The position numbers were made by a program, and so were the translations under genes. Below are positions 1-9,274 of a stretch of DNA of 64,000 nucleotides, one piece after another; within the stretch, counting starts at the first letter, position 1, and each line of letters opens with the position of its first letter. Source of the stretch: Hyphomicrobium sp. (GTDB lineage: Bacteria > Pseudomonadota > Alphaproteobacteria > Rhizobiales > Hyphomicrobiaceae); assembly GCA_002928955.1 (NCBI GenBank), contig PERT01000003.1:35781-99780 (forward strand), in the 5' to 3' direction. Below the pieces are notes generated by a model. That model searched no databases. It worked only from the letters and a program-made list of their open reading frames with translations, and was not told where the DNA came from.

Positions 1-2
1 AA

Positions 3-1796
3 GCCGCGGCTGCTGCAGCCCAGCAGAGCCGACGGCGCGAGATCAACGGCGCGATCGTGTTGGCGGCGGTCGTCGGCGATGCCAAGAGCACGGCCGCGCA
101 TCTTTTGAGTGCCCACGGATTGACGTTCGAGGGGGCCATTCGCGCCTTGCAGCGGGCAGCGCAGGTTCAAGCCCCATCTCCGCAGGCCCCACCTGCACAG
201 GCTCAGGTTCCGCGACCACATCTAACGCAGGCCGCTACCCCCGTTGACGCCCAAGCTCAGCTGCAGGTCCAACCCGGGTCACAACCTTTGGTGCCGCAGC
301 CAGCGCCACAGAAATCCCAAGTCCCGGTCCCGGCTCAACTGCAATCGCATACTTCGGGGCACGAAGCTGGCCCAGCATCCTACCCACTGCCGAATCCATC
401 GCTGGCCGCGCCGCCGGCACAATACGATGCCGCCGCTTATGCCGATGTCCCGACGACGGGCGGCCGGGCGGCCGGGTCGTCGCCGCCGAGCATGGATGAC
501 CTGCTGGCAGCAGCCCGAGAGCGGGTCCGCCAGCGCAGTGTCTCCGCTCCGGTCGAAGTCGAACCGCCGAATGCGGGGATTGGTGTCGAGTTGGACGCTC
601 AATTTGGTGGACCGTCCGAAGATGCGCCGATGGCCGAACCGTCGGAACAGCCCTACAACAAGCCGGACTCGTACTATGAACCGGATTGGGGCGCCGCAGT
701 TGAGCCGCCGATGCCGCCAGGTCCTCCGCCAGAGCAGCATGCGCCGCAACAACATCCGGAGCCAGCTGCCTTCCCTCCTCGGGCACAACCCGTATCGCCA
801 CCCGTCGCGATGCCGCCGACCTCGCAGTATTCCGGTCCGACGCCCGTAGCGCAGCAAGGCATTCACCCGCACCGGTCGCTGCCGCCCGATCGCGGCCCGC
901 GTCCTGGCGATGGTCCGAGCCCGCCGCGCCCGAGTGGGTGGACACCGCCGCCGCAGCAGCCGCCGTCCTTTCCGCCGCCGGCAATGGCGCCTCCCATTCC
1001 CGGCAGCGGTGGCAACTATCCGGCGACAAGGCCGCAGCGCAGCCCGCCGCCGCTGCCTCCGTCGCCTGCCGCGTCGAGACCTCCTCCTCCGCCACAAGGC
1101 AACATGCAACCTCCGGTGCCTCCGCCGTGGTCACGAGGGCCGGAAGCGCGGGGGCCCGAGTTGCGTGGGTCAGCAGGTCCGCAGCCGGGCAGCGAGGAGA
1201 TGTCGCAAGCCTTGCGCCGTGGTGGGGCGCTTCAACATGGACGGTCGCGCGCGGCGCCGGCGGTAGAGGTCGGCCAGCTGGTGGAAAACATCCCGCGGAC
1301 CATGCGCGTGGCACGTCCACAGCGTGTTGAGGTGCGGATTGCCAAGGCCGACGTCAAAGCCCTTGCTGACGGGCTGCAGGGCGGCGGCGGTGTTTCGCGG
1401 CACGACGTAATGGTGACCAAGGCAATGTCAGTGCGATTGCGCGCGCCGGATGGTGGATTTTTCATCGAAAGCGCGTCGCCAGAGACGCAGTGGATAGAGA
1501 ACACGCTGGGCCTTATGGCAGATGACTTCGCAAGCTGGCGTTGGACCGTGACGCCGCGCGCTCGCGGTGTGCAGCGGCTGCAGCTGATCGTATCGGCCAG
1601 AACAGTCGGGGCCGACGGATTGGCGGCGGAGACCGCACTGCCCGATCAGGTGATCGAGGTGCGGGTCAGGACCAACTTCGGCAAGGCTGCGATAACGGGC
1701 GGCGGCTGGGTCGCAGCGGCGATCGCTGGCGGCGTGCTCGCCAAGTTCGGCGAAGGCGCGTTCGCGGCGGCATTGAAGAGCATGGGCCTGGGATAA
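3..1796 (+). CDS. Proline-rich protein with conserved C-terminal domain, 5' end outside the window
   Basis: The frame is open from the left edge, so the start lies upstream; a GTG at 57 is the first usual start codon inside the window but nothing favours it. Roughly 400 residues are low-complexity, rich in Pro, Gln and Ala with runs such as SPPPLPPSP, and look disordered. The last ~170 residues are quite different: an ordered stretch with the segment WIENTLGLMADDFASWRWTV, then a beta-rich part, and a hydrophobic segment near the end (AAITGGGWVAAAIAGGVLA) that could be a membrane anchor. I do not recognise the family. The C-terminal block reads like a conserved domain carried at the end of multidomain signalling proteins, but that is an impression only. 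The N-terminal domain that would define its function is missing from the window. Confidence 0.75.
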   Translation, partial: AAAAAAQQSRRREINGAIVLAAVVGDAKSTAAHLLSAHGLTFEGAIRALQRAAQVQAPSPQAPPAQAQVPRPHLTQAATPVDAQAQLQVQPGSQPLVPQPAPQKSQVPVPAQLQSHTSGHEAGPASYPLPNPSLAAPPAQYDAAAYADVPTTGGRAAGSSPPSMDDLLAAARERVRQRSVSAPVEVEPPNAGIGVELDAQFGGPSEDAPMAEPSEQPYNKPDSYYEPDWGAAVEPPMPPGPPPEQHAPQQHPEPAAFPPRAQPVSPPVAMPPTSQYSGPTPVAQQGIHPHRSLPPDRGPRPGDGPSPPRPSGWTPPPQQPPSFPPPAMAPPIPGSGGNYPATRPQRSPPPLPPSPAASRPPPPPQGNMQPPVPPPWSRGPEARGPELRGSAGPQPGSEEMSQALRRGGALQHGRSRAAPAVEVGQLVENIPRTMRVARPQRVEVRIAKADVKALADGLQGGGGVSRHDVMVTKAMSVRLRAPDGGFFIESASPETQWIENTLGLMADDFASWRWTVTPRARGVQRLQLIVSARTVGADGLAAETALPDQVIEVRVRTNFGKAAITGGGWVAAAIAGGVLAKFGEGAFAAALKSMGLG

Positions 1797-1826
1797 CAGG
1801 CCAGCGCTTCGCCGTGCCGTATCGTG

Positions 1827-2519
1827 CTATCGCCGTTCCAGCACGAGTTGGGCGATGGCGGCGCGCAGCTCGGGGATGCCGTCACCCTTTTCGGCCGAGG
1901 TGGTAAGCACAACCGGGAACGCCGCCGGATGGCGCGCGAGCTTGGTTTCCGTGGCTTTCAGCACTTCGGCAAGTTCGAACGTGTTGATCTTGTCAGCCTT
2001 GGTCAGCACCGCCTGATAGGCCACGGCACATTCGTCGAGCAGCGCCATGATTTCGAGGTCGACGGCCTTGATGCCATGCCGCGCGTCGATGAGCAGGAAC
2101 ACGCGGGCGAGTGTGGGCCTGCCGCGCAGGTAGTCTTTGACGAGCTTGGTCCATGCCGCGACGATGTCTTTCGGCGCCTTGGCGAACCCGTAGCCGGGCA
2201 TGTCGACGAGGTAGAGCGCGTGATCGTCGGTCACAAAAAAATTCAACAGCTGCGTGCGGCCGGGCGTGTTCGAAGTGCGGGCCAGCGCACCGTCGCGGAC
2301 GATGGCGTTGATGAGGCTCGACTTGCCGACGTTCGAGCGGCCGGCAAGCGCGATCTCCACACGGTCGGCGGGTGGCAGGCCTTCCAGGTCGGCGACACTC
2401 ATGATGAAGGTCGTCGGCCGTTTGAAGAGCTCGTCGCCGGCTTCGAGCATCTCGCCCGTTTGCGTGGTCGCGTTGTTACCAGGGTCGTCACTCATGGGCT
2501 GCGGCCAAAGACTGTCCAC
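1827..2519 (-). CDS. engB: Ribosome biogenesis GTP-binding protein EngB (YihA/YsxC)
   Basis: 230 aa, a little above the ~200 usual for the family. The GTPase motifs are all visible: P-loop [10 protein letters not shown]2/switch I with TPGRTQ, G3 DMPGYG, and G4 TKAD. EngB is an essential TrmE-Era-EngA-YihA-class GTPase acting in late assembly of the 50S subunit in the cytoplasm. It lies downstream of yidC on the same strand with a 212-base gap, in the common proteobacterial order rpmH-rnpA-yidC-engB. The first ~35 residues before the GTPase core are a poorly conserved extension, so translation could begin slightly later. Family assignment is secure. Confidence 0.95.
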   Translation of the reverse strand: MDSLWPQPMSDDPGNNATTQTGEMLEAGDELFKRPTTFIMSVADLEGLPPADRVEIALAGRSNVGKSSLINAIVRDGALARTSNTPGRTQLLNFFVTDDHALYLVDMPGYGFAKAPKDIVAAWTKLVKDYLRGRPTLARVFLLIDARHGIKAVDLEIMALLDECAVAYQAVLTKADKINTFELAEVLKATETKLARHPAAFPVVLTTSAEKGDGIPELRAAIAQLVLERR

Positions 2520-2731
2520 TCGAGTTTCAAGACTGCCGTCGTCATGCGATCATCCTGCTATCAAATCTGGCGTCGGTGACCGGTATCGATGCGGCGCGGA
2601 TTTTTTTGTCGCACAAATTCAGACGGCTGTGGCGCGCGCCGACCTCTCGCCACGGAGAGGGGCTTACCGAGACGTTGCATGCTGTGCCGGGCAGTTGCGG
2701 TCTGCAGCCCGACCCGCTCAATTGGCCGGGA

Positions 2732-4660
2732 TCAACTCTTGGCGCTCTTCTTGTCGTCCTTGCCCATCCCAAGAAGGGAAGTGACGGATCCGAAAATACG
2801 CAGGATGTTTTCCTTCAGCGGCACCGGCACGCCTTGCTTCTTCATGATGTAGGCCTGCTGCGTCATCGACAGAAGGTTGTTCCAGGCCCAGTAGATCACA
2901 AGGCCCGCCGGGAACGAGGCCAACAGGAACGTGAACATCACCGGCATCCAGTTGAAGATTGCCTGTTGCGTCGGGTCTGGCTGCGGCGGGTTCAATTGCA
3001 TCTGGACCCACATGGTGATGCCCATGATCAGCGGCCACAGGCCAATGTGCAGGTATTCTGGCACCGCGAACGGCAAGAGCCCGAACAAGTTGAACATCGA
3101 GGTCGGATCGGGCGCCGACAGATCCTTGATCCAGCCGTAGAAAGGCGCATGCCGCATATCGATCGAAACGAACAGGACCTTGTAGAGGGCGAAGAAAACC
3201 GGGATCTGTACCAAGATCGGCAGGCAGCCGGCCAGCGGGTTGATCTTCTCTTTTTGATAGAGCTTCATGAGCTCCTGCTGCTGTGCCGCCTTGTCATCCT
3301 TGTAACGCTCCTTGAGCCGCTCCATCTCGGGCTGCAGTTTCTTCATCTTGGCCATCGATTCGTAACTCTTGTTCGCAAGCGGGAAGAACGCAAGCTTGAC
3401 GAGTACGGTGACTGCTACAATCGCCAAGCCGAAGTTGCCGAGGAATTTGTAGAGCCAGTTGATGAGGTGATAGAGCGGCTTGGTGATGAAATAGAACCAA
3501 CCCCAATCGATCATCAGGTCGAACTGCTTGATGCCTAGGCCGGTCTCATATTGCTCGATGAGATCAACCTGCTTGGCGCCAGCAAAGATCCGGCTTTCGA
3601 CGCCCTTGCGTGCAGTCGGCGGAATGACGAGTCCGGCGCGCAGATAGTCGGCCTGGAATGCTTCCTTCGAGTTTGGTGTCTTGGGCGCGGCGAGCCGCAG
3701 GGCGGCTGAATAAGTCGCGGTCTGATCCGGAATGAGGGCCGCAGCCCAATATTTGTCTGTGATGCCGAGCCAGCCGCCGATCTTGCCTTCGAACCTCTGG
3801 CTGCCGTTGGCGGCTTGCACGTCGGCGTAGGTGATCTCTTTGAGACCCGCGTCGCCCAAAACTCCAATCAGCCCTTCGTGCTGGATGTAGAAGCCCTCGA
3901 TCTTCGGTGTGCCGTAACGATAAAGACGCGCGTAGGGGAAGAGCGTCACGTCGGCGGCCGACTTGTTCTCGACCTCGTCCAGGATCTTGAACATATAGTC
4001 GGAATCCAAAGAAATCATGCGGCGGAAGATGAGCCCCTGGCCGTTGTCGAATACCAACGTCACCGGAGACTGCGGGGTCAGCGCGCCGTCCTTTTCCAGC
4101 TTCCACAACGTGTCGCGGTCGGGAAGCTTCAACGTGCTCCCTTGCGCGCTCCAGCCGAGTTCGGCGAAGTAGGGGTTCGGCGCGTCGGCCGGGGAGAAAA
4201 ATGCAACGTTGGCGCTCTTCGGATCGGCCTTCTCGCGGTATTTGGCGAGCACCACGTCGTCGAAGCGGCCGCCCTTCAGCGCGATAGAGCCTTTGAGGGA
4301 AGGTGTGTCGATCGCGACGCGCGGGCTCGCCTTGAGTGCGTCCTCGCGGGCACGCAAGATGAGTTCGGGTGTCAACGGAACCACGGGCTGGATGCCGGGC
4401 TTCGGCGCTTCGCCACCTGCGACGGGCGCCGGCAGCTGGGCAGACGTTGGGCCCGAGCTTGGCGCGGGCGTCGGCGCACTGCCATCCTTGCCAACGCTCT
4501 GGATTTGTTGCGCTTGGGCGGCCTTCTCGCGGTTTAGACGCGCCTGCTCTTCCTTGAGCCTGGGTTCGGCGTAAAACACCTGCCAAAGGAACAACACCGC
4601 CATCGACAATCCGACGGCTAGCATCAGGTTGGTGGAGTTCTCGGGCTCTCTGCCTTGCAT
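2732..4660 (-). CDS. yidC: Membrane protein insertase YidC
   Basis: 642 aa, typical of the Gram-negative form. An N-terminal hydrophobic anchor (LMLAVGLSMAVLFLWQVFY) is followed by a Pro/Ala linker and a large periplasmic beta domain (about residues 90-370). The conserved C-terminal insertase core then contains several membrane segments, including LAIVAVTVLVKLAFFPLANK, CLPILVQIPVFFALYKVL and AIFNWMPVMFTFLLASFPAG. YidC inserts membrane proteins with or without SecYEG. The ATG at 4660 gives the expected short cytoplasmic N-terminus before the first helix. It follows rnpA by 155 bases; I see no yidD between them, although many genomes carry it there. A 394-aa frame overlapping the first part of the gene on the same strand is a shadow. 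Confidence 0.97.
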   Translation of the reverse strand: MQGREPENSTNLMLAVGLSMAVLFLWQVFYAEPRLKEEQARLNREKAAQAQQIQSVGKDGSAPTPAPSSGPTSAQLPAPVAGGEAPKPGIQPVVPLTPELILRAREDALKASPRVAIDTPSLKGSIALKGGRFDDVVLAKYREKADPKSANVAFFSPADAPNPYFAELGWSAQGSTLKLPDRDTLWKLEKDGALTPQSPVTLVFDNGQGLIFRRMISLDSDYMFKILDEVENKSAADVTLFPYARLYRYGTPKIEGFYIQHEGLIGVLGDAGLKEITYADVQAANGSQRFEGKIGGWLGITDKYWAAALIPDQTATYSAALRLAAPKTPNSKEAFQADYLRAGLVIPPTARKGVESRIFAGAKQVDLIEQYETGLGIKQFDLMIDWGWFYFITKPLYHLINWLYKFLGNFGLAIVAVTVLVKLAFFPLANKSYESMAKMKKLQPEMERLKERYKDDKAAQQQELMKLYQKEKINPLAGCLPILVQIPVFFALYKVLFVSIDMRHAPFYGWIKDLSAPDPTSMFNLFGLLPFAVPEYLHIGLWPLIMGITMWVQMQLNPPQPDPTQQAIFNWMPVMFTFLLASFPAGLVIYWAWNNLLSMTQQAYIMKKQGVPVPLKENILRIFGSVTSLLGMGKDDKKSAKS

Positions 4661-4815
4661 GGGGCCTCAGCTGGTCGGGCGCGGGGTCGCGATCGAAGTC
4701 GAACAGTCCGTTCCATTGCCGAGTTGAGCCCGGTTTGGAATTCGTCACCCAGTCACGCCAAGCGCGAACAGGTGCGCCGTGGGTCAGAATTGCTACAGGT
4801 CAGAACAAGAGCGAT

Positions 4816-5262
4816 CTACCGGAGCGGCTTATCGCCGCCCGTCGTTTTGCCTTCAGGCGTTCCAAGGTCAAGTTCATCGCTTCCGGAATTCTGGCCGCGG
4901 GGCTTCTTCCGCCGGGTTGCAGCGTGATGCACGCGATGGAGAGCGTCTTCAAGCTCTTTCTTGAGATCGGCAAATGGTTGCCCCAACGAAGGTCCGCGCG
5001 CAATGACGACATAGTCGAAGCCAGGACGCGCGGATCCAGGCGCCAGCTGTTCGAGTGCAGCCTTGAGCCGGCGCCGGATGCGATTGCGGTCGACGGCCGT
5101 GCCAATCTGCTTGGTGATCGTGAAACCGAAGCGCGGTCCGGTGCGGGGATGTGAAGCTTCGGGGCGCGGTCTGGTTTCAAGCACAAACGACGGTGACGAC
5201 CAGCGCATGCCACCGCGGATGCGCAGGAACTCCGGTCGCTTCTTGAGAGTGACCAGCGCCAC
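4816..5262 (-). CDS. rnpA: Ribonuclease P protein component
   Basis: 148 aa with a GTG start. It contains the RnpA core: TLKKRPEFLRIRGG near the N-terminus, FGFTITKQIG, and the RNA-binding signature AVDRNRIRRRLKAAL. RnpA is the basic protein subunit that assists the catalytic RNA of RNase P in tRNA 5' maturation. It lies 96 bases downstream of rpmH and upstream of yidC, the usual gene order. The last ~25 residues are charged and look like a non-conserved tail. Confidence 0.95.
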   Translation of the reverse strand: MALVTLKKRPEFLRIRGGMRWSSPSFVLETRPRPEASHPRTGPRFGFTITKQIGTAVDRNRIRRRLKAALEQLAPGSARPGFDYVVIARGPSLGQPFADLKKELEDALHRVHHAATRRKKPRGQNSGSDELDLGTPEGKTTGGDKPLR

Positions 5263-5358
5263 CCGTCACTCCGTCGTTCCGCTTCGACGCCATTCCGGCC
5301 ACTGTGACGCCGCAGCGACGGGATGTCGTGACCCAATGGCCACGCCGCCGGCGAGCGA

Positions 5359-5493
5359 TCAGGCCGACAGGCGCTTGCGGCCCTTGGCGCGGCGACGGGC
5401 GAGAACCCTGATACCGCCCGGCGTCTGCATACGCTTGCGGAAGCCGTGGCGACGCTTGCGCACGATCTTACTTGGCTGATAGGTACGTTTCAC
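5359..5493 (-). CDS. rpmH: 50S ribosomal protein L34
   Basis: 44 aa, found by translating the minus strand by eye. It begins with a GTG start followed by [20 protein letters not shown] and ends with AKGRKRLSA and TGA. This is an almost canonical L34: very basic, with the invariant RTYQPS and RKRRHGF blocks and exactly the usual length. A GGAG element lies about eight bases before the GTG. It is the first gene of the rpmH-rnpA-yidC-engB series and is preceded by a well-formed promoter about 130 bases upstream. Confidence 0.97.
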   Translation of the reverse strand: MKRTYQPSKIVRKRRHGFRKRMQTPGGIRVLARRRAKGRKRLSA

Positions 5494-5972
5494 GTGAATT
5501 CTCCGTGCGTTGCCGCGCCAAGCCGAGTAGGGCTCCGGCGCTCCGGGACGAGGTGTGCGATACCCAAGAGGGCCGTGCCCACGGGCTTCAGGCGCATCTC
5601 ATCAATGGATGGATTGGCAAGGTTATATGTTCGTGTCCAGGCGAAGTCAACGCCACCGACATGCTGCCCGAACGCTCTGGCGAGCACGTGTCAGCAGAAC
5701 ACGCGTCGTCCGTTAAAATTCGCGCACACCGCGGCAGACCGCGACAAAGCCGATGAGCCAATGCGATACCAATGCACTATGGGCATTGGAACTCGCCAAC
5801 CGTCCAAGCTATTTCTTGGGTGTCCTGGGGTCTTGCTCACGGAGGATCACAAGCAGCGCAAAGTTCTCACGAGCGCTTGAGACCCCATTTTCATTTCAAT
5901 TGAAATGCATCAGATTTCGAACGTCCCAAACGTTCCGTAAATCTGAACTATTGATCCGACAGAGGTAGCAGC
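5494..5972. other. Intergenic region between rpmH and the DUF547 gene
   Basis: 479 bases between divergent genes. It contains the rpmH promoter. Several short frames cross it on both strands, but none has a convincing ribosome-binding site, conserved-looking composition or signal peptide. The part just before 5973 is less GC-rich and probably carries the promoter for the rightward DUF547 operon; I could not pick one hexamer pair with confidence. Confidence 0.5.
5622..5650 (-). promoter_or_regulatory. Sigma70-type promoter for rpmH-rnpA
   Basis: On the minus strand TTGACT (5650-5645) and TATAAC (5627-5622) are separated by exactly 17 bases, a near-consensus housekeeping promoter. Transcription would begin near 5614, giving rpmH a leader of about 120 bases. 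No other gene reads away from this site in that direction. Confidence 0.7.
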
Positions 5973-6857
5973 ATGTCCGTCGTTCTTCGCGACCACTCCA
6001 ACGAATATGGTGAATGGCGCTTCCGCCTCATGCGTGTAGGCGTCTCGGTTTTGATGGCAGCCGCAGGCGTTTTCTCCATCGGCAGCGCGAAGGCCGCAAG
6101 CGTTGGCGAGACGTTCGCCAAGTTTTCGGCTGGTTCTACTGCATCCGTCGATCACGGCGTCTGGGATAAGCTGCTCAAGACTTACGTTATACCTGGGCCT
6201 GACGGCGTGAATCGCGTGGCTTACGCCAAGTTCAAATCGACCGGCCACGCAGAGCTCAAAAAGTACGTCGCGGGCCTCGAAGCGGTCGATGTCGCGTCGC
6301 TCGACCGGCCTGAGCAGTTTGCCTTCTGGGCGAATCTCTACAACGCGAAGACGATCGACGTGGTTCTGGACAAATATCCAGTGAAATCGATCAAGGACAT
6401 CAGTTTGGGTGGCGGGCTTTTCGCTCTGGTGACGGGCGGCCCCTGGAAAGGCAAGTCGACCAAGGTCAAGGGTCAGGACTTGTCGCTCGACGACATCGAA
6501 CACGGCATTCTGAGGCCAGGGTTCAAGGATGCGCGGGTCCACTATGCGGTCAATTGCGCGTCGTTCGGATGCCCTAACCTCGCGACCGAAGCGTTCACCG
6601 GAGCCAAACTTGAGGCTCAGCTGGACGCCGGTGCGAAAGCTTACGTCAATAACCCGCGCGGCATTCGCTTCAGCGGCGCAAAAGCAACCATCTCCTCGAT
6701 CTATAGCTGGTTCCAAGTCGATTTCGGCGGCAGCGAGAAGGGCGTTATCGATCATATGCGCAAGTACGCATCGCCCGAGCTGAAGGCCAAGCTTGATGCA
6801 ATCACCGGGTTCGATGGACACGACTACGACTGGTCGTTGAACGATACCAAGGGCTGA
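5973..6857 (+). CDS. Exported DUF547 domain protein
   Basis: 294 aa. After a short charged N-terminus there is a signal-like hydrophobic stretch (VSVLMAAAGVFSIGSAKAA), suggesting export; a Met just before it could be the true start, but AGAGGT lies well placed before 5973. The rest matches the DUF547 pattern: YAKFKS, a central FAFWANLYNAKTIDVVL, and VHYAVNCASFGCPNL with a conserved Cys. DUF547 proteins are of unknown function; the Cys/His-containing core has been compared with papain-like folds. It is followed after 38 bases by a TVP38-type membrane protein and then a MerA-like flavoprotein, and the three probably form one operon. Confidence 0.85.
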   Translation: MSVVLRDHSNEYGEWRFRLMRVGVSVLMAAAGVFSIGSAKAASVGETFAKFSAGSTASVDHGVWDKLLKTYVIPGPDGVNRVAYAKFKSTGHAELKKYVAGLEAVDVASLDRPEQFAFWANLYNAKTIDVVLDKYPVKSIKDISLGGGLFALVTGGPWKGKSTKVKGQDLSLDDIEHGILRPGFKDARVHYAVNCASFGCPNLATEAFTGAKLEAQLDAGAKAYVNNPRGIRFSGAKATISSIYSWFQVDFGGSEKGVIDHMRKYASPELKAKLDAITGFDGHDYDWSLNDTKG

Positions 6858-6895
6858 TAAGAGCGGCCGCTAGCCGGAACAAGGAGACAGTTGAT

Positions 6896-7696
6896 ATGGA
6901 ATCGTCCGATAGCCGGACCGCCGGTGGCGCAGGTGGCGGATTGACCCGCTGGTTGCCGCTGGTCGTCATCGCCGGCCTGATGGTCTTGGTATTTGCCATG
7001 GGCTGGCATAAACTTTTGTCGTTCAAGACCATCGGCCTCAACTACGATGTGATGAAAGCCTTCATTGCTAAGAATTTGCTTGCGGCTGTCGCGCTTTATA
7101 TTCTCGCCTACATCGCGGTCGTCTCGCTGTCGCTGCCGGGTGGATTGGTCATGACCTTGACCGGCGGACTGTTGTTCGGCTGGCAGCTTGGCGCACCGGC
7201 AACCGTCGTCGGCGCGACTATCGGCGCAACGATCATTTTCCTCATCGCGAAGACGTCGTTCGGCGAAGGTCTTGCGGCAAAAGCCGGACCCTGGATAGGG
7301 AAGCTCAAGGACGGGTTCAAGGAAAACGCGTTGAGCTATCTTTTGTTTCTGCGCTTGGTTCCAGCCTTCCCCTTCGTTGTCGTCAACTTGGCGCCAGCCC
7401 TGCTTGGGGTTCCGCTGCGGACGTACATGATCGGCACATTCTTCGGCATGATGCCCGGCACCACGGCGTTCTCGATCGCCGGCGCCGGCCTGGGAAGTGT
7501 CGTCGAAGCCCAGAACGTCGCCTACAAGGCTTGCCTGGCCAAGAATCCTAGCGCTGGCGATGCGTTCTGCCCCTACACGATCGACACCAGCAAGCTGGTG
7601 ACGACAGAGCTCTTGATCGCGTTCGCGGCACTCGGATTTGTAGCCCTAATTCCTGTTGCAGTTAAAAAGTGGAGCAATCGTAATGCAGCCGCATAA
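6896..7696 (+). CDS. TVP38/TMEM64 (DedA-like) membrane protein
   Basis: 266 aa with about six hydrophobic segments. The family hallmarks are visible: LPGGLVMTLTGGLLFGWQLG, and later the conserved FLRLVPAFPFVVVNLAPALLG region with the arginine and prolines typical of the SNARE-associated/VTT domain. These proteins sit in the inner membrane and members have been linked to lipid scrambling or ion/proton-coupled transport; the substrate here is unknown. ATG at 6896 has a GGAG element ten bases upstream. The 3' end overlaps the next gene by 14 bases, indicating translational coupling to the flavoprotein. Confidence 0.9.
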   Translation: MESSDSRTAGGAGGGLTRWLPLVVIAGLMVLVFAMGWHKLLSFKTIGLNYDVMKAFIAKNLLAAVALYILAYIAVVSLSLPGGLVMTLTGGLLFGWQLGAPATVVGATIGATIIFLIAKTSFGEGLAAKAGPWIGKLKDGFKENALSYLLFLRLVPAFPFVVVNLAPALLGVPLRTYMIGTFFGMMPGTTAFSIAGAGLGSVVEAQNVAYKACLAKNPSAGDAFCPYTIDTSKLVTTELLIAFAALGFVALIPVAVKKWSNRNAAA

Positions 7697-9218
7697 TACT
7701 CAGCTCGGATCTATGGCGGCCAAGGATTCGTCCGTTTCAGGTGCAGGGGGTGGCGCAAAGGCGAGCCCCAAGACAGGTAGCACCATGATGAGCGGCGGCG
7801 AGAAGATCTCGTGCGATATCTGCATCATCGGTGCGGGCTCTGGTGGGTTGTCGGTCGCAGCCGCCGCGGCGGCGTTCGGCCAAAGCGTCGTGCTGATCGA
7901 AAAGCACAAGATGGGAGGCGATTGCCTCAACTATGGATGCGTGCCGTCAAAGGCCTTGATTGCGGCTGGCAAGCGGGCGCACGGAATGCGCACGTCGGCT
8001 CCGTTTGGTATTCGGCCGGTCGAACCCGAAGTCGATTTCAAGGCGGTGCACGACCACGTTCGTAGTGTCATCGGCGCCATCGAGCCCAACGACTCAATCG
8101 AACGGTTCACGGGCCTCGGGGTGCGCGTCATCACGGGGGCGGGCAAGTTCCTTGATCGTGAAACAGTGATGGCCGGCGAGCATCGGATCACCGCACGCCG
8201 CTTCGTGATTGCGACGGGCTCGTCGCCCGTGGTGCCGCCGATCCCCGGCCTCGACAGCGTTCCCTACTTCACGAACGAAACCATTTTCGACAACACCCAG
8301 AAGATCGAACACCTGATCGTCGTCGGCGGCGGGCCGATCGGCATGGAGATGGCACAGGCTCACCGCCGGCTGGGTTGTCGAGTGACCGTACTCGAAGGCA
8401 TGAAGGCGCTCGGCAAAGATGATCCCGAGATGACGGCGATCGTGCTGAAGCACCTGCGCGCGGAAGGTATCGACATCCGCGAGGGCGCAAAGGTGGAACG
8501 AGTCGACGGCGGCCTGGGCGAGGTGAGGATCTCGGTGGCCACGGCCAACGGCCCTGAGATGATCTCAGGTACTCATGTTCTGATGGCGGCAGGACGCCGC
8601 CCCAATCTCACCGACCTCGGCCTTGAGGCGGCAGGCGTCAACTATGAGCGGCGCGGCATCACGGTCGATGCCGGAATGGTCACCTCGAACCCGAAGATTT
8701 TCGCTATTGGCGACGTGACTGGCGGCCTGCAGTTCACGCATGTGGCCAACTATCACGCAGGCATCGTGATTCGCCGCGTGCTGTTCAAACTGCCGGCCAA
8801 GGTCGACAACGGGTTGGTGCCCTGGGTCACCTACACCGAGCCTGAATTGGCCAACGTCGGCCTCAGCGAGGAGCAGGCCAAGGCCAAACACGGCAAGATC
8901 AGCGTGCTGCGCTGGCCCTATCACGAGAACGACCGCGCCCAGGCCGAGCGCGAGACGGATGGCCACGTCAAGGTCATCACAGATGCCAAGGGCCGCATTC
9001 TTGGTTGCTCGATCGTTGGCCTCCACGCGGGCGAACTCATTCAGATGTGGTCGCTGGCGGTGTCGCAGAAACTGAAAATCAAGGCGATGACCGAGTGGAT
9101 CTCGCCCTATCCGACATTGGGCGAGGTTAACAAGCGCGCGGCCTATCGCTTCTACGCGACGGCGGCCAGCAACCCGCTTGTCCGCCGGGCCATCAGCTTC
9201 TTGAAGAAATTCGGTTAA
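7683..9218 (+). CDS. MerA-like FAD-dependent pyridine nucleotide-disulfide oxidoreductase
   Basis: 511 aa from the ATG at 7683, chosen because GGAG lies eight bases before it; a TTG at 7656 in the same frame is less likely. FAD site GAGSGGLS near residue 50, redox-active pair in GGDCLNYGCVPSK (CxxxxC), NAD(P)H site VVGGGPIGMEMA, second FAD contact FAIGDVTGG. It belongs to the dihydrolipoamide dehydrogenase/mercuric reductase superfamily. The C-terminal site reads SPYPTLGE where true dihydrolipoamide dehydrogenases have HPTLSE, so the catalytic His is replaced by Tyr. It also lacks the N-terminal metal-binding domain and terminal Cys pair of MerA. Role unknown; its coupling to a TVP38 protein argues for a membrane-linked redox task. 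Confidence 0.88.
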   Translation: MQPHNTQLGSMAAKDSSVSGAGGGAKASPKTGSTMMSGGEKISCDICIIGAGSGGLSVAAAAAAFGQSVVLIEKHKMGGDCLNYGCVPSKALIAAGKRAHGMRTSAPFGIRPVEPEVDFKAVHDHVRSVIGAIEPNDSIERFTGLGVRVITGAGKFLDRETVMAGEHRITARRFVIATGSSPVVPPIPGLDSVPYFTNETIFDNTQKIEHLIVVGGGPIGMEMAQAHRRLGCRVTVLEGMKALGKDDPEMTAIVLKHLRAEGIDIREGAKVERVDGGLGEVRISVATANGPEMISGTHVLMAAGRRPNLTDLGLEAAGVNYERRGITVDAGMVTSNPKIFAIGDVTGGLQFTHVANYHAGIVIRRVLFKLPAKVDNGLVPWVTYTEPELANVGLSEEQAKAKHGKISVLRWPYHENDRAQAERETDGHVKVITDAKGRILGCSIVGLHAGELIQMWSLAVSQKLKIKAMTEWISPYPTLGEVNKRAAYRFYATAASNPLVRRAISFLKKFG

Positions 9219-9236
9219 CTTAACGAACCCCCCCGC

Positions 9237-9261
9237 AATGGGCATCTTGCGGATGCCCATT
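9237..9261 (+). terminator. Hairpin after the DUF547-TVP38-oxidoreductase operon
   Basis: AATGGGCATC (9237-9246) pairs perfectly with GATGCCCATT (9252-9261) around a five-base loop, 19 bases after the stop codon. There is no clear T-run behind it, so it may work as a Rho-dependent or mRNA-stabilising hairpin rather than a classical terminator. Confidence 0.5.
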
Positions 9262-9274
9262 GTCGTGTACGATG

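Noticed and set aside
3564..4748. 394-codon minus-strand frame in another phase of yidC
   Set aside because: Arg-rich composition typical of a shifted reading of a high-GC gene; yidC itself is unambiguous.
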